Positions 40,401-54,700 of a stretch of 64,000 nt of DNA are shown in pieces. The stretch covers positions 166,896,274 through 166,960,273 of the forward strand of contig NC_067282.1 in assembly GCF_020740795.1 (NCBI RefSeq). The letters run 5' to 3'. The position numbers were made by a program, and so were the translations under genes. Numbering within the stretch: the stretch's first letter is position 1; each line of letters starts with the position of its first letter. The DNA comes from Apus apus (lineage: Eukaryota > Chordata > Aves > Apodiformes > Apodidae). The notes under the pieces were generated by a model. That model did no database searches, was not told the DNA's origin, and saw only the letters and a list, made by a program, of their open reading frames with translations.

Positions 40401-42765
40401 TATGTTCCCTTTTAATTCTCCTTACTAAACTCTTCTTTAGACTTCATCTATGGTAGTATGATTCAGCTAAACTTAGTGATTCAGTGCAGGAAGTTGTGGG
40501 GATCTCTGCATGTTTGTTTTGTTTCTTACTTGAGTGAAGTAGTTAGGTAAATAAAATACTGTTGTGGTAATCTTTGGAATATCTATTAGTTATTCTGCTT
40601 AGCATATTTTTTATACAGTTCCTTTACACACACTCACTATTTCACAAGCACACACCCTTTCAAGTATAAATTAGTAATTACATAGGAGTAAATACTTGTG
40701 TTTAAAGCAATGCTAAGCAAGGCTATTTGAGATTTATATGTGGAGAGCAAATAGGGAAGCTATGTCCACTCTTCCCTGTGCTGTTCTTTCTAAAGAGCCT
40801 TTTTATCCTGGTTCAAGGGCAGAAACGTAATTTTCCCCACATCAGAAATAAATTGATAAACACAATATACAATTGTGGAAACATATATTGATATATTAAT
40901 ATAAACATAGCATTGGCAATATTTACCAACATGTTAAAAAAGAATTCAAGTTGTAGTGACGACTTGGTAGGTTTTCTTCCCTATCCTGACAAACACATGT
41001 ATGTGTTGATATAACTGTATGGTAATTTTGTCAGAAAACTGTAGAAATAGGTGTAGAGAATGAACATAACTTAACACGTTGGTGTTCTTTTTAGTGCTAC
41101 AAATGTGTTTAATTAACATTTTGTTGATACTTTATGATGACTAAAGCACTTTTGAAGGAAAAACTCCACTTCCATCTGTTAATCAGTAGTGTTAAATATA
41201 GAATGCCTCCTAATCACATGAACTACAATTTCTAGTGATTAGTGATTTCCTTTGCAGAACTTTTGACTCAAGTGGTGACTTAAACCTTAAAAGAAAAAAT
41301 ATCCAATTATGTATTTTAACCATGTGTTGTTCCCTGACCCCCCCACCTTAAAGTTGAAAATTCTGAGGTGTTGCTGTGTTTTTGGTCTTCTTACCAGTGT
41401 GTTAATTATTACAGTGGTGTAATAATTTAATCCTTTCTTATTACAGTCAGCCTTTTATAGTTTCTTAATGTTTCCTTAGATATCGGGTCTTTGATAAGCT
41501 CCTGCAAAATGCTGTAATGCAAAATGCTCTTACCCAATGCTTAATAATGTGGTAAAGTTCATTAGTATGGATTAAATGCACCACACAAAACCATCTAGTC
41601 TTATTTCTGAAATAAATACAGTTTTAAAGTGTTTATATTTTCATTAGTGTATAGAATACAGAATTATATTTTCTTTACTGTGCCTAGTCTTTGAAAAAGG
41701 GAGAGTGTTGGTTGAAGTTTGTGTGGTTTGGTTTTGATAATTTGTAGAGTAATAGCTCTGTAGCAGTAATCTTCTTTTTAATGCTTTGATCCTTATTCTA
41801 AGATAAATAATTTTCTTTAGGAATGGCTCCCACCACACTGAATTGTTTGCATTGATAAAAGCAGAAGACTAGCTACTCCAATGCTCTGGTAGTACTTGAG
41901 ATTTTAGAGCAACAGAAGTTAAATGCTGAAACTCCACTAATAGCTGAGAAAATAATTTTTCAGTGAATTGCATTGGAGAAGATGAAGTTCAGTAGAGTGG
42001 AAAAGAGGGCTGCAGGAATATGCTGTGAAATTCTACATACACGTTCATTTTTGCAGTAATGAGGAATGCAGGCTGAGTTCCTGATAATTTTGCAAGGGGA
42101 CTGTGTTGGTGCCTGAGACTGCTTGACCATCCCCAGTGGCATTCTGCAGGCAGGGGCTCTTAAGTAGAGGAAAGAATCATGTCTCCTGATCATATTTGCT
42201 GGCATACTTAATTTCTCAGATCATAAATGGTTACAAAATATATTAGGCTTTTATAAGCTGCCTACTTTAAATTTGAGGGTAATCAAGTATATAGTAATAG
42301 GTATTTTATATAAAACCTGTGCAATAACAGAATTTATTTTTTTATTATTTTTTTTTAAGTAGTGGTGAAAATATTACAGGACAATGTAAAAGATGTTTTT
42401 AAAGTATACGAATGTGTGCATATAAAATTTCATTAGTTATTAGACAACACCAAAGGAGATGTCCTCATTAGTTCTAATTTTTACATAGCTATTTGAAAAT
42501 TCTCTGTACTTTTCAAGTGAACTGTCTATTTGATCTTCTTCGTTGGCACTTGGTAATCCACTATCCTTATGAATGGCAATTATTTTTAATAATTAGTTTC
42601 AAGAGTATTTTAACAGAGTAATGACTCTTAGGTGCTGAAAAATAGATGAAAGGTATATTTTTTTTCTATCATTCTAAGTGTTAGGCAGGTTTGTTTTTTA
42701 TTTCTCTGACAAGAATTTTGCAGTATTTTAAATTTAATTCAGAAATGGTTTGGAGAGGAACCATA

Positions 42766-42797
42766 CCTTTTTTTTTTTTTTTTTTTTTTTCCCCCCC
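42766..42797. repeat. Poly-T followed by poly-C run
   Basis: About 25 T followed by 7 C in the KCNC2 intron; a homopolymer tract prone to length change and assembly error. Confidence 0.85.
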
Positions 42798-42994
42798 TGG
42801 TTTCTGATCACATTTGGGAAAATAGTTTTCTCTCATTTGCAGTTCTTGGTCTGATACCTACCTTCAGTTTTCTGTATGAATTTTAGTATACAATTGATGT
42901 GCAAGCCCATCTGGATTTCATCTTGAACATTGTTGCATTAGTCTGGAGAATTATTTCAAGAAATTAAAAAAAAACTCAGTGAGAACTGAGTTTT

Positions 42995-43347
42995 GGCTCT
43001 CTACAGCTTCCTGAGGAGGGAAGATGCAGAGGGATATGGGAGATGCTGACCTCTTCTCCCTGACATGAGGTGATAGAATGCATGGGAATAGTTCAAAGCT
43101 GTGCCAGGGGAGGTTTAGAGTGGATGTTAGGAAATGTTTCTTTCCTGAGAGGGTGGTCAAACACTGGAACAGGCCTCCTAGAGAGGTGGTTGATGCCCCA
43201 AGCCTATCAGTGTTTAACAGACATTTGAACAAGGTCCTGCCTTAACACGCTTTAATTTTTTATCAGCCCTAAGATAGGTCAGACAGACTAGATGATTGTT
43301 GCAGGTTCCTTTCGACTGAAATAGTCCTATCCTATCCTATTCTATAG
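42995..43347 (+). repeat. CR1 LINE 3' region
   Basis: Plus-strand CR1 with ctctacagcttcctgaggag, tttagagtggatgttaggaa, gtggtcaaacactggaacag and gagaggtggttgatgcccca blocks. It ends in a repeated ATCCT/ATTCT pentamer variant of the terminal repeat (43329-43345). It is a different subfamily from the copy at 12380. Confidence 0.88.
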
Positions 43348-44073
43348 AAATACATTCTGGTCTTTCAACCTTTTCTTCCCTTACAATGGAAAATTAAGTC
43401 CTTTTATTTAATAATTATAATTGTATTTTCATGTTTTAAAAAACAAAGTGTAATAAATTTATTTAAAAAAAAATTGAAGTATAAAAATTAAAGTATAGCA
43501 AATGACATAATAAATGACATCAACAGCTTTTCAGGGGTAAAAATCAAGCAGGGTAGGATTTTGGCACAGATATGGAACACTAGCTCTGCTGTATAACTCA
43601 CTATCTGTTTATTATTTGTTAAAACTTTGTTTGATGTATTCATTTAAACACCTTAGGCATCTTCATCCTTTAGGCAGTAGATTTTATTACTGCCTATATT
43701 GGAGGCTGCTTGAATACAGTTTCGAATTCAAGGAGTGAGACTTTTGGCAGCAGGACAGAGTTATTTTTCTGCTTGTCTAGGTGATACACCTGTGCAGCTG
43801 GAAGCAAGAAATGGTTATCTTTGTCATTTGTCTCCAAAACAGGCATGTTAAGCTCATGTTGCATTGACCTGTGAGTGGCCAACAGAACTGGTTTGATGCA
43901 TCGCATTCCTTCGTTAGTCATCACATGTTTTAAGTTGGTGCCTCAATAGCAGAACAAGTGAGCTGGGGTAATTAAAAGGAGAAAATATTTTATAAAAGGG
44001 AAAGTTATTTGTGAAAAATGAAACATTATGGACTGAAGGGAAGTATGTATTTTCATTGGGAGGAGAAGGGATT

Positions 44074-44769
44074 GAGGACAGCCCTGAGGAGAAGGACTTG
44101 GGGTTAGTTGATTGATGAGAAGCTCAACATGAGCTGACAATGTGGACTCACAGTTCAGACAGCCAACTGTGTCCTGGGCCTCATCAAAAGAAGTGTGGCC
44201 AGCAAGTCAAGGGAGGGGATTCTTCCCCTCCACTTCACTCATGTGAGATCTGACCTACAGTACTGTATCCAGTTCTGGAGCCCCCAACACAGGAATGACA
44301 TGGAGTTCCTGGAGAGAGTCCAGAGGAGGGCCATGAAGATGGAGGGCTGGAGCACTTCTGCTATGGAGATGGGCTGAGAGAGTTTGGGTTACTCAGCCTG
44401 AAGAAGAGAAGGCTCTGGGGAGACCTTATAGCAGCCTTCCATACCTGAAGGGAGCCTACAAGAAAGCTGGGGAGGGACTTTTTACAAGGGCTTGTAGAGA
44501 TAGGAAGAGGGGTAGTGGATCAAAACTGGAAGAGGGGAGATTCAGGCTAGACATGAGGAAGAAATTCTTTCCTGTGAGAGTGTTGACACACTGGCAGAGG
44601 TTGCCCAGGGAAACTGTGGATGCCTCCTCCCTGGAAGTGTTCAAGGCCAGGTTGGATGGGGCTTTGAGCAACCTCATTTTGTGGGAGTTGTCCCTACCCA
44701 TGGCAGGGGGGTTGGAGCTAAATCTTTAAGGTCCCTTCCAACCCAAACCATTCTAGGATTCTGTGATTA
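44074..44769 (+). repeat. CR1 LINE copy
   Basis: Plus-strand CR1 of about 700 bases from the ctgaggagaaggacttgggg block through decayed reverse-transcriptase end (cagttctggagcccccaaca; ctgagagagtttgggttact) to the 3' end cccttccaacccaaaccatt and terminal ATTCTAGGATTCTGTGATT. The frame stops at 44375, so it is non-functional. Confidence 0.9.
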
Positions 44770-46039
44770 CTTTGGTTTATCACAGTATAACTAGCCAAAC
44801 CTTGTATCTTGCAAAGGCAGTTTGTGTTGCATGTGACTTTTTTGTGGGTGATGTTCATTAGTTTTAGAGGATGGAGGATGCGGGTTTTGCTTAAACTGCA
44901 GGTTTATTTACTTACTCTTGTTGCACTTACCACTTCCTTAATTTTAAAGTGAAATGGGAGCTTTGATCTTTTCAAAATTTCTTTCCTAATTACTATCACA
45001 TTTTGGAAACAGCTACTGTAGGAAGGAAGGTACAGTGTTACAGTCTTGCAGCCGGTCTCCACCTCAGTGCAGGAGCTGTGACAGCTGTCTCCCAAAACTC
45101 TCTAGGGGCTCTCAGAGTTGGTTCTTAGTTGTTTCCTTATACTTCAGCCCCACCACATTGCATTCAGTATGTTGTACTGTCACTGAGCCAATGAGTGGCT
45201 ATTCTAATACTTCTGAATCAATGCCTTTTCCAATGCTTCTGTAATAAAATTAATCCTTCTGCTGTGGTTGGAAGTACAATGATAGCTATAGATACCTCTC
45301 TACTGTTAATACTACTTTTAGTAGCCATGTTAACAGCTTTTCTTTTTCCTCACTTGCTGAAATGAAAACCCAGCAAAATTTCAATGATTTTGTACTCTCA
45401 ACCATTTAAAGATGCTTAAATATGGTATTTGGTAGCAGAAACGTACCCATTACTCTCTAGAGAAGTGCAGATGTTGTGCATGTTGGGTTTGTATTCTTTA
45501 GAGTAACGTGCTTTGCACTGCAATCCTGACAGATTTGTGAGATGAAGGCAAACCTCTTTGAAATAATGCCTGCTTTTGTTCAAATGTCAATAGCTAACTT
45601 TGTAGAACAGTGTGAGTAAAATTACTAAACCTGTGTCTTATGCTGTTACTGTTTGTGTACTCCTTGAAAATACACATCAAGAGGTGTGTACTAGTAATTA
45701 TAATGAACAATCGTTGCAAATCTTACTTTGTTTGTTTACTGGCAGTGCAATTTAAAAATAACAAGGTAATTGTTATACTTTCCTAATCCCATTGCGAGTA
45801 AACTGCTGCCTCCAGACACCCAAGCCTTCCCTCTGAGTGGGAAAGTCTTGGTAACGGGAGGCTAAAGGGAAATGCGTGACCTAAATTTTTCATTGCAATT
45901 CTAGTGTTCAGACGAGCCCAGTGTGACAACTCTGTGCACTGCAGAAACAGGGGTGGAGTGCAAGTCTGAGACAAGGGAGGATCACATGTGTGATCCTAGT
46001 GCTTTCAGACTTCAGGTGGAGTTTTTATCCGTCTATAAA

Positions 46040-46095
46040 AATATATATGCAGGTATTTTTGTGTGTGTATATATATATGTATGAACACACACATT
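46040..46095. repeat. TA/TG dinucleotide repeats
   Basis: Interrupted (TA)n and (TG)n runs; a simple sequence repeat in the KCNC2 intron. Confidence 0.75.
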
Positions 46096-49000
46096 TACAT
46101 TTCTAAGCAAATTAACATATTGGTGTTCCTAACCTGTAATTAGGATAGTCAAGAGCAAGGTAAAGTTGCTTGTCATTTAGAAGTCCTGACAACTTAAGAC
46201 AACTTTTCTCAAGAAAGCACTTAGATTTACATTTGTTACATCAGGAAATGTAACTCTGCTGAAGCAATTGGAGCTCAGGAATGGGTTATAAGAGCAAGCA
46301 GAGGCTGAAAGACTGTTGTGACTGGGAGAAAGTTTGGCTGATGTAAAGAAATCCCATCTACATTTGAGAGCTATGCCTTTTGTGCAACAAATACTAAATT
46401 GAGATGGAAATTGTTTTACAGCATTTACTGCAGTCTCTACTGCATTATGGCACAAATTATGTCACTTAAAAATCCTTAATTATTTCAAAGCAAGCCAAAA
46501 TTTTATGGTGTCCATTTTATGAAAAGCACCTATGAAACATAAACTAGGAGCCTTTTTTTTTTTTTTCTACGACTGTATTTCAAACCTTCTGATGCAAATA
46601 CTTATATTGCTTTTATATTTTAATTTTTTTATACAGGTAATTATATAACTATATTGCTTTTATGGAGTTACACAGAATGGCTCACAAACCTGTCAAGTCA
46701 AGTTCTTCTGTCTCCCAGGGATGCAGCTTTCCCTTCCTCAGCTGTGGGTAAAGGGATCTATTAAATACAATGAGATTTGGCGAAAGTTTTCATCAAGTCC
46801 TACTGACAACACATACAATGAATTTTCATCTTTGAAATGTTGCAACCTGTTTTATTATTAATTTATCTGTATTTTTAAATTTAGTTATTCTTTTAGGAGG
46901 AAGAAAGGATAAGGTCAAGTCCAAGATCATATGTCTCTGCTTCTTGTGAGGAATACCAAAGAAAGAGAAGCACAAAAATGCAAAACATCTAAGCAGAAGA
47001 TTCAAAAAGTCATAGTACAGTGAAGGCTGTGAATGCTTTAGGAATTCTGTTCCGATTAACTCATTTGGTCAAGCGAGAAGGGATGCAGAGAGTGAAGAGG
47101 GCTCAGTGACTGATGTGCTAACAGGTAATTCTGAAGATCCAGGTTTATGTCTTTGCTAGACTGTGACATCTTCTGTGGTTCACCACACCACTCTGGCTCA
47201 CCCTGTCTGCAAACTGGGAAGGGAAATTGTTCTCTAAACATAGAAAATAGAAAAATAACTTAAGAAATTACAGAGCGCTCAAATAATGCAGAAAAAAAGG
47301 GGAATTGCATTTTAGTTGGTGACTGTCAAATGTAGCACAAAGAAGTTAGGTACTTTTTAAAGGAGCTTGAGAATTGTTTGCTGGTTTTTGTGCCTGAAGA
47401 TTTAAGTATACACAATAATCTCATGGTCCTTTTTTCTTCCTGTCTGTTTTTTTTAATTTTGTTTATCATTCAGTGGATCTATGGTGGGAGTGAACTGGGA
47501 CTGTGTAGTCATCTGGGTATACTCAATAACAAGTATGAGAGGAAATCCTCATATTGATAATTTGTTTTGCGGAGCAGAGAAGAAAGAGCATATGAAGAGA
47601 TGGAGGGCTATATCCCACACCTGAACAATATGGAAAAAATTATAAATGATCAGTACTGGCTAAGCATATGGCAGAGTTGTAACTGAGTTACTGTAAATTT
47701 TGGTAGAAGATTTTTCCAAAGGAATAGGTAATACCTGTTCCTTAATTCTGAAATAACACCCATCTTTGTGTCCTGCTTCTCATGTACAACTCTAGCTGTG
47801 AGTTCTCCCTATAAAGATGAGTGAATTCTTAAATATATAAATGCATTTTCATGAGTAAGATGTTGTTTAACAGTTTATTATGAAACAAAGCCAAATATTT
47901 TGCTATCTTGTTCAGAAATCTGAATTGTTCTGTAAAGTGGAAGCCTTGGGGAGCAAGAGTGTTGCCATCAAAATTGTTTAAGTGTTTTGAAGATCTGCCT
48001 TTACAGATGTTAGTTTGATTTATTTTTTTTTTCCCTCTTCCCCTACAAACACACCATCCCAGTTCAGCATTCCATTAATTGTACATATCAGAGAAGCTAT
48101 ACTGAATTATTACAGGCAACTCATTAATAGTTTAACTCTAATGTTTCTGTGCTGGGAAAATAAATAAATAAAAAATCCAGCTGTGTCTGGGTAAGATTTG
48201 AGGGTGTGCTTGAAGCACGTGATGATGTTGGCTGAATTAACTCCAGAAGATGCCAGTTGACAAGTGTTGAGTCTGCTGTGATTGTGGACAGGCAAGCAAT
48301 TTCTCAATTCAGTTAATTGTTTTGGAATAAGATGCACGATGTATCCATGAGCTCAGTCTCTTTTTCTACCCAAAATGAGCATTGCCTATAGCCTTGACAG
48401 AGGAAAGATGCCTTTTTGGGATTTCTTTTGAAACTTTTGAGGACTGAAAAATTTTTCCCTGGTGTGTCATTAATAGCTGCACAAGGCAGGGCTGGATTTC
48501 AGCATCATTGCTTACACTGAGTAATGTCTGATCTTCAAACAACATACAAGATTTTTTTAGAATTGAATGCACATTCCCAAGCAATAAACCAGCTGTAAAG
48601 TACTTAGCAAGAGAAAATTTATAAAATTACAGCTTTATAAGTCTGCCACATATGCTTTCTCTTCTGCACATGCATCATGCTGATGTTGCGTAAGGTTCTG
48701 AATTTGGCAAAGCTGGTTCTGAACCAGGAGTGCAGGACAGATGATATTTCATATTCACCCTGTAACTTTAAAAAACAGACCTTCCATTTCAGGATTGTAA
48801 CTTGAAAAAACAGTTCCATGTATTCATAGTGGTGATTTCAAATTGTTGGCATGGGTGACTAGTCTGGCCTTGAAAAAGCCATGAGCTGGTAGCATGATAA
48901 TAAACTGCAGTGCTTTTAAAACTTAATTTGGTACTAGATGTTAAGATGGTCCTTCTTCACTGCTGTGATATTTATTAGCGTGAAAATCCTAATAAATATT

Positions 49001-51115
49001 TTCAAGTCTTACCAAGCTGTATACTCACCTTACTTTTTGTAAAGATTGGAGGTTGTGGTACTGTTTTTCTGAATTGAGAGTATTTGTGTTTAAAGAAGGA
49101 CATTGTGCTTTGTGCATTTGTCTGGCAATCTCTGAATCAGGAAAGGATTTCCTAGAATATGCAGGGAAACCTGGACAAACTGAGCATTGTCAAACTGATA
49201 AGCTAAGTGTGCTAGAGGATTTGAGTGCTCCTATAAATAGGAAACCATTCTGAAAAAAAAATACACTAAGACGTTGACGAGAGAAGATGGTAAAGGAAAA
49301 ATCTAATCAGGAGATGCTGAAGAAAAATGATACCTTTGAAATAGCAATTAAATGAAGAGAAAGGCTGGGGAGAGAAAAGGCCTGTTGTGGGGGGGAGCTT
49401 TTTGTTTGAAGATCACGAGGTAAGGCCCAGGAAATGGGTGTTGCCCTGAAACGTAGGTTGTGTTGGTTATAGCGGTTTCGGGATTTCTTTTACTCTGCTG
49501 CCTAGGGAAGAAAAAAATACATGTTAACAGTTTTGTAGGGTCAAAATGTTTCTGTTTATCACAGTTCTTGGGAATTCTGCAGATGAATAGAATGAAATAT
49601 TGGTGGGAGGAAAGAAAAAGGAAGAAGGACAGGGAGAAGCTTCAATACCCATTCATACAGAGCTACACATTCTTGAGCATAATTAGGTACTTGGTTCTTT
49701 CATTTTGAAAAGCAATATGTAAAATCTTTCAGTTTACCATGAATGCTTCTGAAGCTAGATCTGAATGCCAAAAATTCAGTGTACCTCTGGAAGCTTCAGA
49801 ATGTGTTCCTGTATGTACTTTTGATTTTTATTTTTTTTTCCTAGAGAGTCAGTGGCTCACTTTCTTGACACTGTGCTTGTGCACAACCTCTCTATTAGGA
49901 GTGATGCTTGTTCTGCAGTATTTGGAGCTTTTTAGATAGGAGATTTTGAAGTGGAATGCCTGGAAATATGTGACATTTATGGCATTGAGATGTAACTGCT
50001 GTAGACAAAATACTTTGAGTCCAGTGTGTACCCATATGTACAAATATGATGAATGTTATAATACAGTGGTTTTCAAGAAAACTAAACACTGTCTATTTTT
50101 TGTTAGTTCATAGGGAAGTGAAAAATAGGATTTGTTCAAGAGAAGTGGCTACTAAGGTAAGTGTTTTAGATTTGAAATTCAGTAAAACCACTAAGTAGAA
50201 TAGAGAATTTTTAAATTTTATCTTACTCTTTACAAAATAGCTTGGAATAAAATTATCCTAAGGGAGGCTATCCTATATGCTCTGAACTGACATACTCAAG
50301 TATTTTTCTCCATCTCAAAACTTTCTTTAGGGCTTTTGTTGGAAGAACACTGGTACTGCAGCAGTAAGAAAGTATCCTAATAAGGCTTTGAGGAACATAA
50401 AAAAGCAGTTGATTACTTTTTTAAACAAAAAGAACATTTTAAAGTTATTGGAGGCTAAGTAAAATAGGTGAGCAGTACTCCATTGTCGGGTACTCTTCTG
50501 CAAAAGTTACATTTATATGGAATCAGCTAGTAGTGGTTTCTGCTCTTTTGGGGGAGAACAACAAAATACAGCATCAAGAATGGTTAACATCTTGCTCTGC
50601 AGAGAAAAGGTGAAGACAACCATAAATGATGGGGTGGAATTTGAAAGATTATGTCAATTGATTTCTACATTTCCTCGTGCAGGGATTCTCCCTTTTTTAA
50701 TAATGGAAAATATGAAGAAGTTACAACTTAAATAAACATGTTGCCTAAGCCTTTGATCTTATCTCATGCTTTGGTCAGAAAGAAACGTCTAGAAGAAAGT
50801 GCTCAACATACCCCTCTTAAAGTTTTTCTGTGTAGAATGGGAAAGACAAATTTTTCTCGCAGTCATTGTCTAGAATACAGGAATGTAATGACCTCTGGAG
50901 TCCTTGGCTTGAGCTAATTCCTGATTTTTAGTCTTGAAAGGTATCCAAAGCTTTGTAGTAGAGTCCTTTTTTACTAAATGTTGTTGTAAATTTATATTAT
51001 GGCAATACATAATACATGATATGTAGTGTTTATGATTTTATAAAGTAATTTTATGCTCCCAGCAATGAAGAAAAGGTGATTTGCTTCATCATTCACTTAA
51101 CATGCCTCCCTGTAT

Positions 51116-51750
51116 TACAGAATCACTGAATCACCAAGGCTGGAAAAGACCTTTAAGATCATCAAGTCCAGCCTATGACCTAACACCAGCACATCAGCCG
51201 GACCATGGCACTAAGTGCCACATCCAGCATTTCCTTGAACACATCCAGGGACAGTGCCTCCACCACTTCCCTGGGAAGTCCATTCCAATGTCTAATCACC
51301 CCCTCTGTGAGGAAGTACTTCCTAGTATCCAACCTAAACCTCCCCTGGAGCAGCTTGAGGTCATGTCCTTTTGTCCTGTTGCTAGTTGCCTGGAAAAAGA
51401 GCCCAGCCCCCACCTGACTACAGCCTCCTTTCAGGTAGTTGAAGAGAGTGAGAAGGCTCCCCCCCCCCCCACCCCCCCACCCCCCCCCGAGCCTCCTCTT
51501 CTCCAGGCTAAACAACCCCAGTTCCCTCAGCCTCTCCTCAGAAGACTTTCCTTCTAGTCCTTTCACCAGCCTTGCTGCTCTCCTCTGGACCTGCTTCAGC
51601 ACCTCAATATTCTTCTTGAAGTGAGGGGCCCAGAACTGTACACAGTTCTCGAGGTGAGGCCTCACCAGTGCTGTGGAAAGGGGGAGAATTATATCCCTAC
51701 TCCTGATGGCCACACAATTCCTGATACAAGCCAGGATGCCATTGGCCTGG
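51116..51750 (-). repeat. CR1 LINE copy with poly-C tract
   Basis: Minus-strand CR1 of about 635 bases. It runs from 3' terminal acagaatcactgaatcacca through ccaaggctggaaaagacctt to the conserved reverse-transcriptase end. The minus-strand frame from 51713 to 51180 is open for 177 codons and includes [22 protein letters not shown]-rich stretch at 51460-51489 is read as a Gly-rich insertion in it. It is 5'-truncated. Confidence 0.92.
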
Positions 51751-54700
51751 TTAAAGAACTTGTAAGTAATCTAGAACTGGAAATCCTTTGCTTGGCTGTA
51801 GGAGTCTTATGTTACTTTCAATGGGAATTTCACAGTGAACTGTTTCTTCTATGGGTTAATACCATTAAAAAGTGGAATCAGTCATTGACTGTGTCATCAA
51901 TTTTCTGTCTTTAAAGATAGCACCGCTAATGCTATTAGCTAATGTCAGTTTGATATGAAGAGACAAAAATGAGCAGAAGAAAAAGTTGCTTGAAATGACA
52001 TAAAATGCTGTGTTGCTTGACCTCTAGAATACATTTTTAGTACTGGGTTTAGGAGGCTTATTTTGTATCCATTCAATTAAGATGAAGACTCAGGGAGGGA
52101 AAGAGCAGTAGAAATTGAAAATTAACCTTGGAGATTTATGAGACCCTTTTCTGTGAATTAGAAATGATGGAAAATTAAAGTGTCAGTCCTGATAAACTGC
52201 TATGTCTGTTCACAATCACACCAGTGAAAACTGGAATTATTTTGGAACAAACAGGAAGAAATGGAAAAGCAAACATGAAAATCAGTATGTGTGAATGATT
52301 TTATGACACCTTTCATCAGAGGTTCACTTTGGAATGTCATATTGATAATTGTGTAGAAAGGAAAACTGTTCCTAGCTGTGCACTGCCAGGAACAGTTCTA
52401 GTTCTGCACTATATTTAGATTTTTCTTAATTATTTTTTTTTAAATTATAGTTTATGAATCGTTATCATCCTTATAGTTTTTTAATTTGTGGGAGAACTAA
52501 TTTTCTTTTAGCTATTTCCTATTTTTCTGATTAATTTGTCTTCCCTCTCTATTTTTTTTCCCTTTATGTTTTCTTATCACTTGAGGTCTTTCTAAATTTA
52601 AATAACCTATTGCTCCTCTGTAGAAAGGTTGATTTGCCAGGCACCATTCCATAAGCCTGGGTCTGTATCTGTAGAGCTAGTGGTGCATCTCATGAGCTGA
52701 GATATCTGATCCTGCAAAACAGAATATGTGGACGAAGTCCAGATACCTTTCCACCCCTACCTCCCCCCCTTCTTTTAGCGGGTAATGTAAAAAACCCAAA
52801 AATCTCTATAGACTCAGAGCTCAGCACTGTTAAATATGATGAACAATATTATTCTCTTTTCAAACATGGCTAGATTTACAAATTTAAAACTGCAGGGAGA
52901 ATTGCCTCCACTTTTTTATCCTATATGCAGATCCATTATATCCCTGTTATAGAATCCTCTACACAATTTCTACTTGAAAAGTTCTCAAATATTGTGGTAT
53001 ATGATTTTTCAGCTAGGCAGCCAGGAGGTGCAATTTGGATCACCTAAATTTAGGAATCCAAGTTTCTCATCTTCTTAGAGATATTAGAGATATAGGCCTA
53101 GATGATTAAAAATAGCTGAGAGATGTATACATTTGGGCAGAGTAAATCCCTTTTAAAGTGTTTTAAATATACTTCTGCTCTATGTGTGACTGAAATAGGC
53201 ATTTGTGCTCTCTCTGTTTCATTGTGGTACGTTTGTTTTCACATGAGCTGTACTACTGAGAAATAAGCAATGTGAAAAGTGGAAAAAGAGTGAATTGTAG
53301 TTGTAGCCTAAATACAGAATTAGCACTGATTTAATGAAATTGTTTGCTAAAGCTGATTTACCTAAATTGATGTAGCAAGCTTGAATGACCATGGTTCAGT
53401 CAGGTTAAAAGTGCCCAGTACTCTTTGCTTAGTTTGGCTTCCAAACCAATTTTCCTAAACTTAACAAAATGCACCAGAGGCTAGCTCTGATGTAAATAAG
53501 TCCATTTATGAATGAATTTAACTAAATTGGTGCCATTTCAGTGTGATTTCTGTGTAGGCCACTTGTGGTATTAAGGTGTTCAGGCTTTGATGAGATACTC
53601 TCGGAAGCCACTGTTGTATGCCTGGAGCTACCAGCTTTGCTCCTGATGCTCGATACATCTGAAATACACTGTCAGTATGCAATGCTTTTCTTGAAATTAA
53701 ATCATTTGAGCGAAATTGGGTTGAATTGAGACTCAGCTGCTCATCTACTTGCTTCTGAGCCATTCACTGCCTGTGTTTAGTACTTTTCTGCTCCTACTTT
53801 TTCCCTTGGTCTCTTTCAGGTGTAAGTTCCATGAAGGTAGAGACTGTTACAGTATATTCACACATACTGAACTTTTGCATGTTTTGGGTTGTGTGGCAGG
53901 AGCCCTGGTATCAGTTAGGGGCTTCCCTAGTTGTTGCTGCAATAGAGAGAGTCATGAGTTCCCAGCCTAACATGCTGTCAAGTTTGTGACCTCATCAGAG
54001 TCAAGCATAATTTTAGAAAGGTTGAATATCTGTGTTATTTTAAGAAGTCAGTAGAATAATCTTAATTCCATTCTAGCGTGTCTTATTAATGTTAATGTTA
54101 ATGGGGAAGAATAGTGATAGCTGCCAGCATACCTTTATTGGAATGTATAATGTCACATAACCACCAAGTGATTTCTTTTTTCTTTTATTTACGTTTGTGC
54201 TGAATTTCCTCCTTACTTGTCCTGCCCTTCAAACATGCAACAGAACTATTGCACACTCTTAGGACATTTGTGGCTGCATGAACCCTGTGGAGGCCAACCT
54301 CTAAATCTGTTACTTCACCATTAGTGATTTCTGTTTCCTCTAGCTTCAGCCATTCCAAGTTGGGGAGCAGAGGCTGGGATGGCTATGCCACATGGGAGGA
54401 TTGACGTGAGGCCAGGATGTGTTCGGAGTCGGGAGAGAAATTCTTGCAGAAAATAGTGGCCTTATGTTTTTGCAGTGGGTCACGTTCAGAGGGATCAAGG
54501 GGTGAGGTTTGTTTGTCTTCAGCCATGTGAGGCAGTGAGAGCAGTACTGAAGAAGCTGGCATGGATGGCTGCCTGGATAGACCTGTAGAGGTCTATGCAG
54601 GTGCAGCCTTCTTCTTATCTTTCAGGCCTTTTTTGTTGATAGAATAAGAGATATACCAGAGCATCAGTAACCTTAAAAGCTGTTATTCTACATGAAACAA

